Shown here: positions 26,135-35,231 of the stretch, piece by piece
How the letters are laid out: each line of letters begins with the position of its first letter
Numbering within the stretch: position 1 is the stretch's first letter
NCBI GenBank assembly: GCA_023387375.1
Contig: JAEWIE010000019.1
Span: forward strand, 124,001 to 188,000
Length of the DNA: 64,000 nucleotides
Source of the DNA: Bacteroidota bacterium
Lineage (GTDB): Bacteria > Bacteroidota > Bacteroidia > Flavobacteriales > Weeksellaceae
Reading direction: 5' to 3'
Position numbers and translations under genes: made by a program
Notes under the pieces: model-generated
Database searches by the model: none
The model's input: the letters and a program-made list of their open reading frames with translations, nothing else
What the model was told of the DNA's origin: nothing

Positions 26135-27148
26135 ATGAGCGAAGAAGTTAAAAAATTCAAAATCACCGTAGATGGGCAAAGTGTCGAGGTCGATCCTGGA
26201 ACTACTATTTTAGAAGCGGCCAGACTCATTGGCGGCAAATCTGTACCTCCGGCGATGTGTTATTATAAACCCCTGGAAAGCAGTGGAGGACGTTGTAGAA
26301 CCTGCCTTGTAGAAGTTTCTAAAGGCTCTGATGCAGATCCTAGACCGATGCCAAAACTGGTTGCCAGTTGCAGAACCACCGTGATGGACGGTATGGAAAT
26401 TAAAAACCTTACCTCAGAAAGAACGCAAGAGGCCCGCGCTGCAGTCACCGAATTCCTACTTGTGAATCACCCTTTGGACTGTCCTATTTGTGACCAGGCT
26501 GGAGAGTGCCATTTACAAGATTTAGGCTACGAACATGGTGTTTCTCATTCTCGAACTGAATTTGAAAGACGCACTTTTGAACCTGAGGACATTGGACCTC
26601 ACATTAAACTGCATATGAACCGATGCATTCTCTGTGCACGTTGTGTTCTTGCTGCAAATCAATTAACGGAAGGAAGAGAACATGGAATTCTATTCCGTGG
26701 TGAACACGCTGAGATTTCAACCTACCTAAATAAGGCATTAGAAAGTGATTTTTACGGTAACGTAATTGATGTTTGTCCAGTAGGAGCCTTAACCGACCGC
26801 ACTTCTAGGTTTGCCTCACGAGTTTGGTTCACCAAACCGATGGATGCGTCTTGCGATTGTGAGAAATGTTCTGGAAACGTCGTGTTATGGATGAAAGGAG
26901 AAGAAGTAATCCGCGTAACCGCGAGACAGAATCAGTATGGCGAAAGCGAAGAATGGATCTGCAACACTTGTCGTTTTGAGAGAAAGGATCTTAAATATTG
27001 GAAAGTAGAAGGACCAAGAGCAATTGATCGTCATTCGGTCATCTCTCTTAATCACTATCAAAAACCTAAGGACGAACATCTTTTGTTAGACAATACTGGC
27101 GCAAAAGAACTTAGTGCAGAAGACAAAAAGTCTTCTTCACACACGTAA
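26135..27148 (+). CDS. nuoG: NADH-quinone oxidoreductase subunit G, short form
   Basis: A 337-residue iron-sulfur subunit. Ligands: 2Fe-2S at Cys42, Cys54, Cys57 and Cys79; N5 at His112, Cys116, Cys119 and Cys125; N4 at Cys164, Cys167, Cys170 and Cys214. A further group Cys240, Cys242, Cys245 with Cys276 and Cys279 occupies the place of N7 but with altered spacing. The protein stops where other NuoG proteins continue into a long molybdopterin-type domain. The reading frame is clean, so this is a short form rather than a broken gene. Confidence 0.92.
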   Translation: MSEEVKKFKITVDGQSVEVDPGTTILEAARLIGGKSVPPAMCYYKPLESSGGRCRTCLVEVSKGSDADPRPMPKLVASCRTTVMDGMEIKNLTSERTQEARAAVTEFLLVNHPLDCPICDQAGECHLQDLGYEHGVSHSRTEFERRTFEPEDIGPHIKLHMNRCILCARCVLAANQLTEGREHGILFRGEHAEISTYLNKALESDFYGNVIDVCPVGALTDRTSRFASRVWFTKPMDASCDCEKCSGNVVLWMKGEEVIRVTARQNQYGESEEWICNTCRFERKDLKYWKVEGPRAIDRHSVISLNHYQKPKDEHLLLDNTGAKELSAEDKKSSSHT

Positions 27149-27203
27149 AAAGAAAAAAGAAAAAATCCAATTGAAAAGCAATTGGTAAGTAAAGAATAGA
27201 ACT

Positions 27204-28265
27204 ATGGATTTAATCACCTTTAAGATCATATTAGTGATCAGTCTCTTTGCACTTTCTCTGGGAGTTGCTGCCTACTCCACTTGGGGAGAAAGAAAGCTGG
27301 CTGCTATTTTACAAGACCGAATTGGTCCTAACCGCGCGGGTCCCTTTGGACTCTTGCAGCCTTTAGCCGACGGAGGAAAACTCTTCTTTAAAGAAGGCTT
27401 CGTTCCGCAAAATGCAGAACGCTTCCTTTTCGTCTTGGGACCGTCAATCACAATGTTTATTGCCTTAATTACGGGAGCCGTTATTCCTTGGGGCAAAACG
27501 CTAAACATAGGAGGCGATTCCTTTGCCGTGCAAGTCGCGAACATTGACGTCGGTGTTCTGTTTCTAATAGGAATGGTTTCCATTGGTGTCTATGGAATGA
27601 TGATTGGAGGTTGGGCCTCTAATAACAAATACTCCCTTATTGGTGCCATCCGTGCGTCTTCACAGATGATTTCTTACGAACTTGCCATGGGACTTTCACT
27701 TCTCTCAATCATTATGATGAGTGGAAGTTTAGATTTAATGAAAATTGTCACAGATCAAGGAAGTGGAAAACTTTGGGGATTATTTTCTGTCGATGGTCTT
27801 AATTGGAACATTTTTTATCAACCCTTAGCCTTTATTATCTTTTTCGTAGCGGCTATGGCTGAAACCAATCGACATCCTTTTGACTTGCCTGAATGTGAAT
27901 CCGAACTTGTAAATGGATACATGACCGAATACTCCTCGATGAACTTTGGAATGTACATGTTTGGAGAATACGTAAACATGTTTATTTCCAATGCCTTAAT
28001 TGCAACTTTATTCTTTGGTGGATTTAACTATCCAGGAATTGAATGGGTTTCTCAGAACTGGGGTGAAAACGTTGCGGGAATCCTAAGCATCGTTTCCATT
28101 CTTGCAAAATCAGTAATTGGAATTATGATCTTTATGTGGATTCGTTGGACCATTCCAAGATTCCGTTACGATCAATTGATGCATTTAGGGTGGAAATCAT
28201 TAATCCCACTTGCACTCTTAAACCTTGTAGTGACAGGAGCTGTAATTTTACTTGCAGGTGCTTAA
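27204..28265 (+). CDS. nuoH: NADH-quinone oxidoreductase subunit H
   Basis: A 353-residue multi-helix subunit at the junction with the peripheral arm. Signatures are RIGPNRAGPFGLLQPLADG and the quinone-proximal AETNRHPFDLPECESELV. It is needed for quinone reduction coupled to proton pumping. Confidence 0.95.
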   Translation: MDLITFKIILVISLFALSLGVAAYSTWGERKLAAILQDRIGPNRAGPFGLLQPLADGGKLFFKEGFVPQNAERFLFVLGPSITMFIALITGAVIPWGKTLNIGGDSFAVQVANIDVGVLFLIGMVSIGVYGMMIGGWASNNKYSLIGAIRASSQMISYELAMGLSLLSIIMMSGSLDLMKIVTDQGSGKLWGLFSVDGLNWNIFYQPLAFIIFFVAAMAETNRHPFDLPECESELVNGYMTEYSSMNFGMYMFGEYVNMFISNALIATLFFGGFNYPGIEWVSQNWGENVAGILSIVSILAKSVIGIMIFMWIRWTIPRFRYDQLMHLGWKSLIPLALLNLVVTGAVILLAGA

Positions 28266-28328
28266 AAAAATAAACATTTTGTAGATCACAGGCGAAGAGC
28301 CGAAGGATCCAAACCAAAATAGAATCAG

Positions 28329-28877
28329 ATGAAATTAACAAACAGATCCAAGGTAGTTTCCAAAAAGGAAATGACTTTTATGGAGAAGCTATACCTCCCG
28401 GAAATTGCAAAAGGAATGGCCATTACGCTACGCCACGCAATTGAAGGTCCAAAAGGAAAAGTATTTTCATATCCAGAGGTGGAAAAGCCACGTGCGAAAG
28501 TATGGAGAGGTCTTCATGTACTGAAAAGAGACGAAGAAGGAAGAGAACGTTGTACCGCTTGTGGACTTTGTGCTGTGGCCTGCCCTGCAGAAGCCATCAC
28601 GATGACAGCCAGTGAGCGCACCAAGGATGAAAAAGATCTATACCGCGAAGAAAAATATGCCTCGGTGTACGAAATCAATATGCTTCGATGCATCTTTTGT
28701 GGAATGTGTGAAGAGGCCTGTCCTAAGTCTGCCATCTATTTAACCGATCGACTTGTGGATGTAGATTTAAATCGTGGATCTTTTATCTATGGCAAGGATA
28801 AACTTGTAGAAGATATTAACAACCGTATTGATATCACAGAGCGCCAAAGTGAACTTCAAAAAAAGGCCGTAAAGTAA
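28329..28877 (+). CDS. nuoI: NADH-quinone oxidoreductase subunit I
   Basis: A 182-residue ferredoxin-like subunit with two 4Fe-4S motifs, CTACGLCAVACP and CIFCGMCEEACP (clusters N6a and N6b). Its stop overlaps the nuoJ ATG by 1 nt. Confidence 0.94.
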   Translation: MKLTNRSKVVSKKEMTFMEKLYLPEIAKGMAITLRHAIEGPKGKVFSYPEVEKPRAKVWRGLHVLKRDEEGRERCTACGLCAVACPAEAITMTASERTKDEKDLYREEKYASVYEINMLRCIFCGMCEEACPKSAIYLTDRLVDVDLNRGSFIYGKDKLVEDINNRIDITERQSELQKKAVK

Positions 28878-29374
28878 TGGAACAGTATTTATTTTTCTTC
28901 GTGGCTGCAATTGCCCTTGTGAGTGCCTTTTATTTTGTCTTCGCAAAAAGCCCTATGTACGCGATTCTTTCTTTAATCGTGACGATGTTCTCCATTGCGG
29001 GAATGTATGTACTCTTAAATGCTCAATTTTTAGGAATCGTACAAATCATCGTTTACGCCGGAGCGATCATGGTTTTGTTTCTATACATCCTCATGATGCT
29101 CAACTTAAATGAGATGGACGAAAGTAAAAAACAAAATACCCTCAAATTCATAGGTGTTTTTGCAGGAGGAATCTTGCTTATTGGAATGCTTGGTGCATTT
29201 AGAGGGGTGAGTGAAAACATTTATGCCCCTGAGGGCATCGACCACACAGTTGGGCTGACAAAAAATTTAGGTCGATTGTTATTTAATGAATATGTACTGC
29301 CTTTTGAATTGGCCTCTATCTTAATTCTTGCAGGGATTGTAGGAGCGGTATTAATCGGTAAAAGAGAATTATAA
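28877..29374 (+). CDS. nuoJ: NADH-quinone oxidoreductase subunit J
   Basis: A 165-residue membrane subunit with five helices. GIVQIIVYAGAIMVLFLYIL contains the pi-bulge-type segment of TM3. Translation is coupled to nuoI (1-nt overlap) and nuoK begins 3 nt after its stop. Confidence 0.92.
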   Translation: MEQYLFFFVAAIALVSAFYFVFAKSPMYAILSLIVTMFSIAGMYVLLNAQFLGIVQIIVYAGAIMVLFLYILMMLNLNEMDESKKQNTLKFIGVFAGGILLIGMLGAFRGVSENIYAPEGIDHTVGLTKNLGRLLFNEYVLPFELASILILAGIVGAVLIGKREL

Positions 29375-29377
29375 GTT

Positions 29378-29707
29378 ATGGGAGACGTTAATACATTTAT
29401 TCAAACGGTGCCACTGAACTATTTCATAGTCCTATGCACACTGCTTTTTTGCCTAGGAGTTACAGGAGTGCTTCTAAGAAAAAACGCCATCATTATTCTA
29501 GGATGTGTAGAGCTGATGCTAAACTCAGTTAATCTTTTGCTAGCTGCCTTCTCTAGCTATAGTGGAGACGGACACGGTCAAATTTTAGTGTTTTTCATCA
29601 TGGTGGTTGCCGCTGCCGAAGTGGCTGTGGGTCTGGCCATAATTTCAATGTTGTACCGAAATACAAAATCAGTTGACATTAGCATCTTTAACAAACTAAG
29701 AGGATAA
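29378..29707 (+). CDS. nuoK: NADH-quinone oxidoreductase subunit K
   Basis: A 109-residue three-helix subunit. The Glu in GCVELMLNSVNLLLAAFS and the Glu in MVVAAAEVAVGLAII are the conserved membrane glutamates of the proton path. Confidence 0.93.
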   Translation: MGDVNTFIQTVPLNYFIVLCTLLFCLGVTGVLLRKNAIIILGCVELMLNSVNLLLAAFSSYSGDGHGQILVFFIMVVAAAEVAVGLAIISMLYRNTKSVDISIFNKLRG

Positions 29708-29713
29708 GAAAGA

Positions 29714-31627
29714 ATGGAAAATTTGGTTTACGCAATCGTATTATTACCTCTCATTGGGTTTGTTTTTAACGGACTCTTTGGAAAAAACTTACCGAAAATT
29801 GTTGTCGGCACCCTTGCCTCACTCATGGTTCTCGGTTCTTTTTTAATCGCAGGGTATCTCTTTTTAAATTTCACAGCAGATTCAGCGCCAGTCATTGTAA
29901 GGGCCTTTGAATGGTTTACCATTCATGGAATCCAGGTTAATTTTAGTTTTCAAATCGATCAACTATCCTTAATGATGATTCTAATCATCACGGGGATTGG
30001 GTCACTGATCCATTTGTATTCGATTGGATATATGCACACTGACAAAGGGTTTCATCGCTTTTTTTCTTATCTGAACCTCTTCATCTTCATGATGCTCCTT
30101 CTAGTGATGGGATCCAACTATGTGGTTCTTTTCATTGGATGGGAAGGTGTAGGACTTTGTTCTTACCTACTCATTGGGTTCTGGTACGAAAACAAAGAAT
30201 TTGGAAAAGCGGCTCGTAAAGCTTTCATCATGAACCGTATCGGAGACTTAGGTCTACTGATGGGTATCTTCATGATTGCCCAACATACCAATGCGCTAGA
30301 TTACCTATCAGTGGCACAAAATGCATCGCTCTTTCAGTTAGATTCAGGCGTGATTATTTTCATCTGTGCCTCTCTATTTATTGGGGCCGTCGGAAAATCA
30401 GCTCAAGTTCCACTCTACACATGGTTACCCGATGCGATGGCAGGGCCTACTCCGGTTTCCGCTCTAATCCACGCAGCGACGATGGTAACTGCCGGAATCT
30501 ACCTAGTGGTTCGTTCCAATTTCTTGTATGTACTTGCCCCTACGGTAATGGATGGAATCCTTTTCATAGGACTACTCACAGCCTTACTAGCCGCTTTCTA
30601 TGCCTTGAGACAAAACGATATTAAAAAGGTGTTAGCCTATTCGACGGTTTCACAACTTGGTTTTATGGTGGTTGCCTTAGGAGTAGGCGCCTACTCTGCG
30701 GCTATGTTTCATTTAATGACACATGCCTTTTTTAAAGCTCTTTTATTCTTAGGTTCCGGTTCCGTCATTCACGCCATGAGTGGAGAACAAGACATGAGAC
30801 TCATGGGAGGACTTAAAGACAAAATTAAAATTACTCACATTACCTTTTTAATCGGTACGTTTGCGATTTCAGGAATGCCTCTATTCTCAGGGATGATTTC
30901 AAAAGACGAAATTCTTGTTGCCACCTGGGCGAAAAACCCACTTTATTGGGTACTACTCTTCGCCATTGCTGCCATGACCGCGGCTTATATGTTCCGTTTA
31001 TACTACTTGACTTTCCACGGAAGCTTTAGAGGAACGAAGGAACAAGAATCTCATCTTCACGAAAGTCCACTGAACATGACTTTACCCCTCATGATCCTCG
31101 CAATCTTATCTGTAGTGGGTGGATTCCTAAACTTACCACATCTTATTGCGGAGGGTAAATTTGCAAACCTTGAGCATTGGATAAGCCCTGTTTTAACGGA
31201 AACAGCCAAGAGTCAAATCCAGGCAAATTTACAGGGACTTAGTCACACCACAGAACTAATTCTATTAGCACTCACTATAGCAATGTTCTTTATTGTATGG
31301 TGGGTCGTAAGACACCTATACGTCACAAAGAAAAAATTAGCATTAGAAGATTCAAAATACACAGGCTGGGAGAAACTCTCTGCTCGGAAACTCTATATTG
31401 ATGAGCTCTACAATGCTCTTATCGTGCGCACAGTTGAAGGACTGGGACGCGCAGGTAAAATGTTTGATGTTTCCATCCTGGACAAAGCGGTAGATTTCGT
31501 AGGAGAAGGTGCCGAAGAAAGTGGAAAATCCATGAAACGTCTTCAAAACGGGAACGTAGAGAACTACCTACTCGTGATGGCACTAGCCATCGGACTTATT
31601 TTGATCGTTAACTTTATATTACAATAG
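29714..31627 (+). CDS. nuoL: NADH-quinone oxidoreductase subunit L
   Basis: A 637-residue antiporter-like proton-pumping subunit. Family segments are FIGWEGVGLCSYLLIGFWY (with the key Glu), APLYTWLPDAMAGPTP-like sequence (here VPLYTWLPDAM) and LIHAATMVTAGIYL. The C-terminal extension with the long lateral helix is present. Confidence 0.95.
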   Translation: MENLVYAIVLLPLIGFVFNGLFGKNLPKIVVGTLASLMVLGSFLIAGYLFLNFTADSAPVIVRAFEWFTIHGIQVNFSFQIDQLSLMMILIITGIGSLIHLYSIGYMHTDKGFHRFFSYLNLFIFMMLLLVMGSNYVVLFIGWEGVGLCSYLLIGFWYENKEFGKAARKAFIMNRIGDLGLLMGIFMIAQHTNALDYLSVAQNASLFQLDSGVIIFICASLFIGAVGKSAQVPLYTWLPDAMAGPTPVSALIHAATMVTAGIYLVVRSNFLYVLAPTVMDGILFIGLLTALLAAFYALRQNDIKKVLAYSTVSQLGFMVVALGVGAYSAAMFHLMTHAFFKALLFLGSGSVIHAMSGEQDMRLMGGLKDKIKITHITFLIGTFAISGMPLFSGMISKDEILVATWAKNPLYWVLLFAIAAMTAAYMFRLYYLTFHGSFRGTKEQESHLHESPLNMTLPLMILAILSVVGGFLNLPHLIAEGKFANLEHWISPVLTETAKSQIQANLQGLSHTTELILLALTIAMFFIVWWVVRHLYVTKKKLALEDSKYTGWEKLSARKLYIDELYNALIVRTVEGLGRAGKMFDVSILDKAVDFVGEGAEESGKSMKRLQNGNVENYLLVMALAIGLILIVNFILQ

Positions 31628-31629
31628 TA

Positions 31630-33123
31630 ATGTCGTATCATTTATTAGCATTATTACTGCTGCCCTTACTAGGCGCTATCGTTCTGTTTTTCTTGAAAGG
31701 AAAAAGCAGTAAATTTATTGCCCTAGGCCTTTCTATCGTTCAACTCATTGTGACACTGTGCACCTTTAGTGGACTGGATTCGTCTTTAACGGTAAACCAA
31801 GTTTTACAGCATGAAATCAACTATCCTTGGCTACAATTTGTAAAGAGTACCCTACACTTTGGGATCGACGGCATGTCAATGCTCCTGCTCTTACTGACCA
31901 ACATTTTGGTACCTCTGATTATCTATTCCTCATTCAATGAAAAAAATCCGTACCCATCCAGCTTCTATGCATTAATTCTTTTAATGCAGTTTGGACTCGT
32001 GGGTGTTTTCACAGCTTTGGACGGACTTTTATTTTATATCTGTTGGGAAGTGACCTTAATCCCAATCTGGCTTATCGCTGGACTTTGGGGTCAAGAGGAC
32101 AAAAAACTTAAGTTCACTACAAAATTCTTTGTATATACATTTGTGGGCTCGCTCTTTATGCTAGGTGCGTTTATTTACGTTTATCTTTATTCTCCCTCAT
32201 TTGCCGTTACAGACATGTACAATGCAGCATTGAATGTAAATCAGCAAACCGTTGTTTTTTGGTTTATTTTCTTTGCATTTGCGGTCAAACTACCGGTATT
32301 CCCATTTCATACATGGCAACCCGATACGTATACATACGCTCCTACTCAAGGGACAATGCTTCTTGCGGGAATCATGCTTAAAATGGCGATATACGGGATT
32401 TTCCGTTATCTTCTTCCAATCGCACCGGACGCCATTGCAGGAATTTCGGGAACCATTGTTCTGATCCTTGCCATTGGAGGAGTACTTCATGGTGCTTTAA
32501 TAGCACTCATACAAAACGACATTAAGCGAATTTTCACTTACTCTTCGTTCTCACACGTCGGTCTGATGGTTGCGGGTATTTTTGCCTCTGCACTTTTAGT
32601 CCTTAACGGTACGTGGACCATTGAAGGAGGAGAAGGGGCCCTAGTACAAGCTTTTGCACACGGATTTAACATCGTGGGACTATTCTTCTGTGCGGATATC
32701 TTAATTAAACGATTCCAAACAAGAGACATTCGCCAGATGGGCGGCCTAGCAAAAACGGCGCCTCGATTTGCAGCGCTCTTTATGATCATCCTACTGGGCT
32801 CAATCGGACTCCCATTAACCAACGGTTTTGTTGGAGAATTTATTCTGCTTAAATCCCTCTTTGATTACAATGTCGTTGCAGCCATCATCGCAGGACTCAC
32901 TATTATTTTTGCCTCCGCATATCTCTTTAGAGCTTACGGTCACTCGATGCTAAATTCAGGTGATCCAGCCCTTCTTGAGAGCACAAAAGATTTATCAACC
33001 TCTGAATTCATAGTGATGGCGGTCATTGCGGGCTGCGTGATTTTCTTTGGTGTTGTGCCCGGACCTATCCTTGATTTGGTCGGAAGTTCATTGACGTTTA
33101 TCTACCAATCTATGGTAAACTAA
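31630..33123 (+). CDS. nuoM: NADH-quinone oxidoreductase subunit M
   Basis: A 497-residue antiporter-like subunit. Key parts are FGIDGMSMLLLLLTN, the ICWEVTLIPIWLIAGLWG helix with its Glu, and FPFHTWQPDTYTYAPT. It lies 2 nt after nuoL. Confidence 0.95.
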   Translation: MSYHLLALLLLPLLGAIVLFFLKGKSSKFIALGLSIVQLIVTLCTFSGLDSSLTVNQVLQHEINYPWLQFVKSTLHFGIDGMSMLLLLLTNILVPLIIYSSFNEKNPYPSSFYALILLMQFGLVGVFTALDGLLFYICWEVTLIPIWLIAGLWGQEDKKLKFTTKFFVYTFVGSLFMLGAFIYVYLYSPSFAVTDMYNAALNVNQQTVVFWFIFFAFAVKLPVFPFHTWQPDTYTYAPTQGTMLLAGIMLKMAIYGIFRYLLPIAPDAIAGISGTIVLILAIGGVLHGALIALIQNDIKRIFTYSSFSHVGLMVAGIFASALLVLNGTWTIEGGEGALVQAFAHGFNIVGLFFCADILIKRFQTRDIRQMGGLAKTAPRFAALFMIILLGSIGLPLTNGFVGEFILLKSLFDYNVVAAIIAGLTIIFASAYLFRAYGHSMLNSGDPALLESTKDLSTSEFIVMAVIAGCVIFFGVVPGPILDLVGSSLTFIYQSMVN

Positions 33124-33133
33124 TAAGTATAAA

Positions 33134-34513
33134 ATGAGTGTATTAATTATTCTTTTCATAACTGCAATAGCAGCCCTATTTACCGGAGTTTTTAACCAAG
33201 GCAAGTATGCGCGCTACATTGGTATCGCAGGACTATTGGTCGCCTTATATGTAAGTTATTTGCCGGAGCATTCGTTCTTTCTTCAGTACCAATCTATGTA
33301 CGAATACGGAGCCAATACGGCAATGTTTACAAAACTTACCTTAGTCATTACCCTACTGCTTTTCTTTTTAGGGGGCTTCTCTTTTAATAACCACCGTTCG
33401 CATCAATCCGAACTTTATGCTCTCATGTTATTTTCTGTTTGCGGGGCAATCGTACTCTTCGGGTATCAAAACTTAGTGACTCTGTTCTTAGGAATTGAGA
33501 TTCTCTCTATTCCGCTTTATGTGCTTGCGGGAGCGAGCAAATCCAACTTAAGATCCAATGAAGCTTCTGTGAAATACTTCTTAATGGGTTGTTTTGCAAC
33601 TGGATTCTTACTCTTCGGCATTGCCCTAATCTACGGAACTTCAGGAAGCTTCGATCTCTATCAAATTCACCAATACGCAATTGAATATCCTTCGAACTTA
33701 ATGCTTATCATGGGCGTGATTATGATGATTGCAGCCATGGGATTCAAGGTAGCTCTCGCTCCATTTCATATGTGGAGTCCTGATGTTTACCAAGGTTCTC
33801 CTTCCCTGATCACAACTTTCATGATGAGTGTGGTTAAAATTGCAGGATTCTACGCTCTCTTCCGACTGATGACCATTGCCTTTATTGGAGTCTATGATCA
33901 ATGGTTCAATATTTTAGGTATTATGGTGATCATTACCTTGCTTCTTGCGAACACCATGGGACTTGCGCAGACCAATGCAAAAAGAATGCTTGCCTACTCT
34001 TCGGTTTCACATGCAGGGTATATTGCACTTATTTTCTACGGTCTCAATTCTCTATCCACCTACAATTTAGCCTTCTACCTATTTGTTTATGCGATCGCAT
34101 CAGTGGGTGTGATGCTATGTCTAATTTGGGTCGAAAAGCTAAAAAGAGAATCTTCCTACAACGCCTTTAAAGGACTAGCCAAAACGGAACCTATCCTAGC
34201 GGTCGTTGCAACCATCTCCCTACTCTCTATGGCAGGTGTGCCACTAACCGCAGGGTTTATGGCAAAATTCAGTCTCTTTGCACAAGCGATGGACGGAGCG
34301 GTCTTTTTGGTACTAGTTGCTATCCTTGGTTCAGCCGTATCAATTGCCTATTACTTACGATTGATTATGGCTATGTTCTTCTTTAAAGAGTCAACATTTA
34401 AGACCTCTGAGACCTCTTCTTTAACGTACAAAATCGTGGCCTTATTTATAATTGCAGTGCTCATTGCCTTGGGCGTTTATCCTGACCTTTTTGCAATGCA
34501 GTTCGCAAGCTAA
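33134..34513 (+). CDS. nuoN: NADH-quinone oxidoreductase subunit N
   Basis: A 459-residue antiporter-like subunit, last of the operon. Signatures are FLGIEILSIPLYVLAG, APFHMWSPDVYQGSPSLIT and LAYSSVSHAGYIAL. A strong terminator follows. Confidence 0.95.
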   Translation: MSVLIILFITAIAALFTGVFNQGKYARYIGIAGLLVALYVSYLPEHSFFLQYQSMYEYGANTAMFTKLTLVITLLLFFLGGFSFNNHRSHQSELYALMLFSVCGAIVLFGYQNLVTLFLGIEILSIPLYVLAGASKSNLRSNEASVKYFLMGCFATGFLLFGIALIYGTSGSFDLYQIHQYAIEYPSNLMLIMGVIMMIAAMGFKVALAPFHMWSPDVYQGSPSLITTFMMSVVKIAGFYALFRLMTIAFIGVYDQWFNILGIMVIITLLLANTMGLAQTNAKRMLAYSSVSHAGYIALIFYGLNSLSTYNLAFYLFVYAIASVGVMLCLIWVEKLKRESSYNAFKGLAKTEPILAVVATISLLSMAGVPLTAGFMAKFSLFAQAMDGAVFLVLVAILGSAVSIAYYLRLIMAMFFFKESTFKTSETSSLTYKIVALFIIAVLIALGVYPDLFAMQFAS

Positions 34514-34536
34514 GTAGTCTTCACGAACACAAGCAT

Positions 34537-34569
34537 AAATGGCCTTTCCAGATTGGAAAGGCCATTTTC
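34537..34569 (+). terminator. Terminator of the nuo operon
   Basis: A perfect 14-bp stem (34537-34550 with 34554-34567) with a GAT loop and a short T-tract. The arms begin with A-runs, so it could act in both directions. Confidence 0.85.
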
Positions 34570-34658
34570 CATAGAGGATTAATCCTTTTCGACAATCCAA
34601 TGAAATCTACTTGAAAATTTTGTAACTTTACCCTGTTTATATCTTAAAAACAAATCCC

Positions 34659-35132
34659 ATGAAAAAACTATTTGTAATTGCGATTAGTGCATTCTTTACT
34701 CTAAACGCTTGTCAAAAAAAATCGACCTCCTCAGATCACTCACATGAGGAGCATATGTCTCATGCCACAGATTCTACCGTGGAGTCAAAGACAAATGAAG
34801 CGCATGCCGCGCTTGAACTAAACGGCACAGAACGTTGGGAGACCAATCCTGAAATGCTGCCCTTTATCCAAAAACAAGAAACGCTATTGGCAGACTTTAG
34901 TCCCGAAGAAAAATCCTACTCGGATCTAGGAAAAGAAATGCAGAAGGCCAACGAAGAACTAATTAAAAGTTGCACGATGGAAGGAAAATCCCACGAGATT
35001 TTGCACGTGTGGCTAACAGAGCATATGCATGCCCTAGATGCGCTCGCCAGTAGTACCGACAAAGTACAAGGAGAAAATGCGCTTCACAGCCTAAAAACCT
35101 CGATGAGCACATACCACAAATATTTCAACTAA
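34659..35132 (+). CDS. His-rich lipoprotein of unknown function
   Basis: A 157-residue lipoprotein (lipobox LNAC, Cys18) with a His-rich stretch SDHSHEEHMSH just after the lipid anchor, followed by a helical region. The His cluster suggests metal binding, but no family is recognised. It stands alone between two terminators. Confidence 0.75.
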   Translation: MKKLFVIAISAFFTLNACQKKSTSSDHSHEEHMSHATDSTVESKTNEAHAALELNGTERWETNPEMLPFIQKQETLLADFSPEEKSYSDLGKEMQKANEELIKSCTMEGKSHEILHVWLTEHMHALDALASSTDKVQGENALHSLKTSMSTYHKYFN

Positions 35133-35174
35133 TATTTCAATTTCGATATGGAGTCGCAAAGGACTCCTTGCTAA

Positions 35175-35210
35175 AAAAGCCGTCTCGATCTTAAGATCGA
35201 GACGGCTTTT
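35175..35210. terminator. Bidirectional terminator between convergent genes
   Basis: A perfect 36-nt palindrome (18-nt arms) with A-run and T-run ends, so it can stop both the lipoprotein gene and the minus-strand amylase gene. A smaller hairpin (35150-35155 with 35162-35167) lies just before it. Confidence 0.85.
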
Positions 35211-35231
35211 CTTTGGGCTTTGAAAGCTCTT

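Noticed and set aside
26135..27148. NuoG as a truncated pseudogene
   Set aside because: The frame is clean, cluster ligands are intact, and the next gene follows at normal spacing; a short NuoG is known in Flavobacteria.
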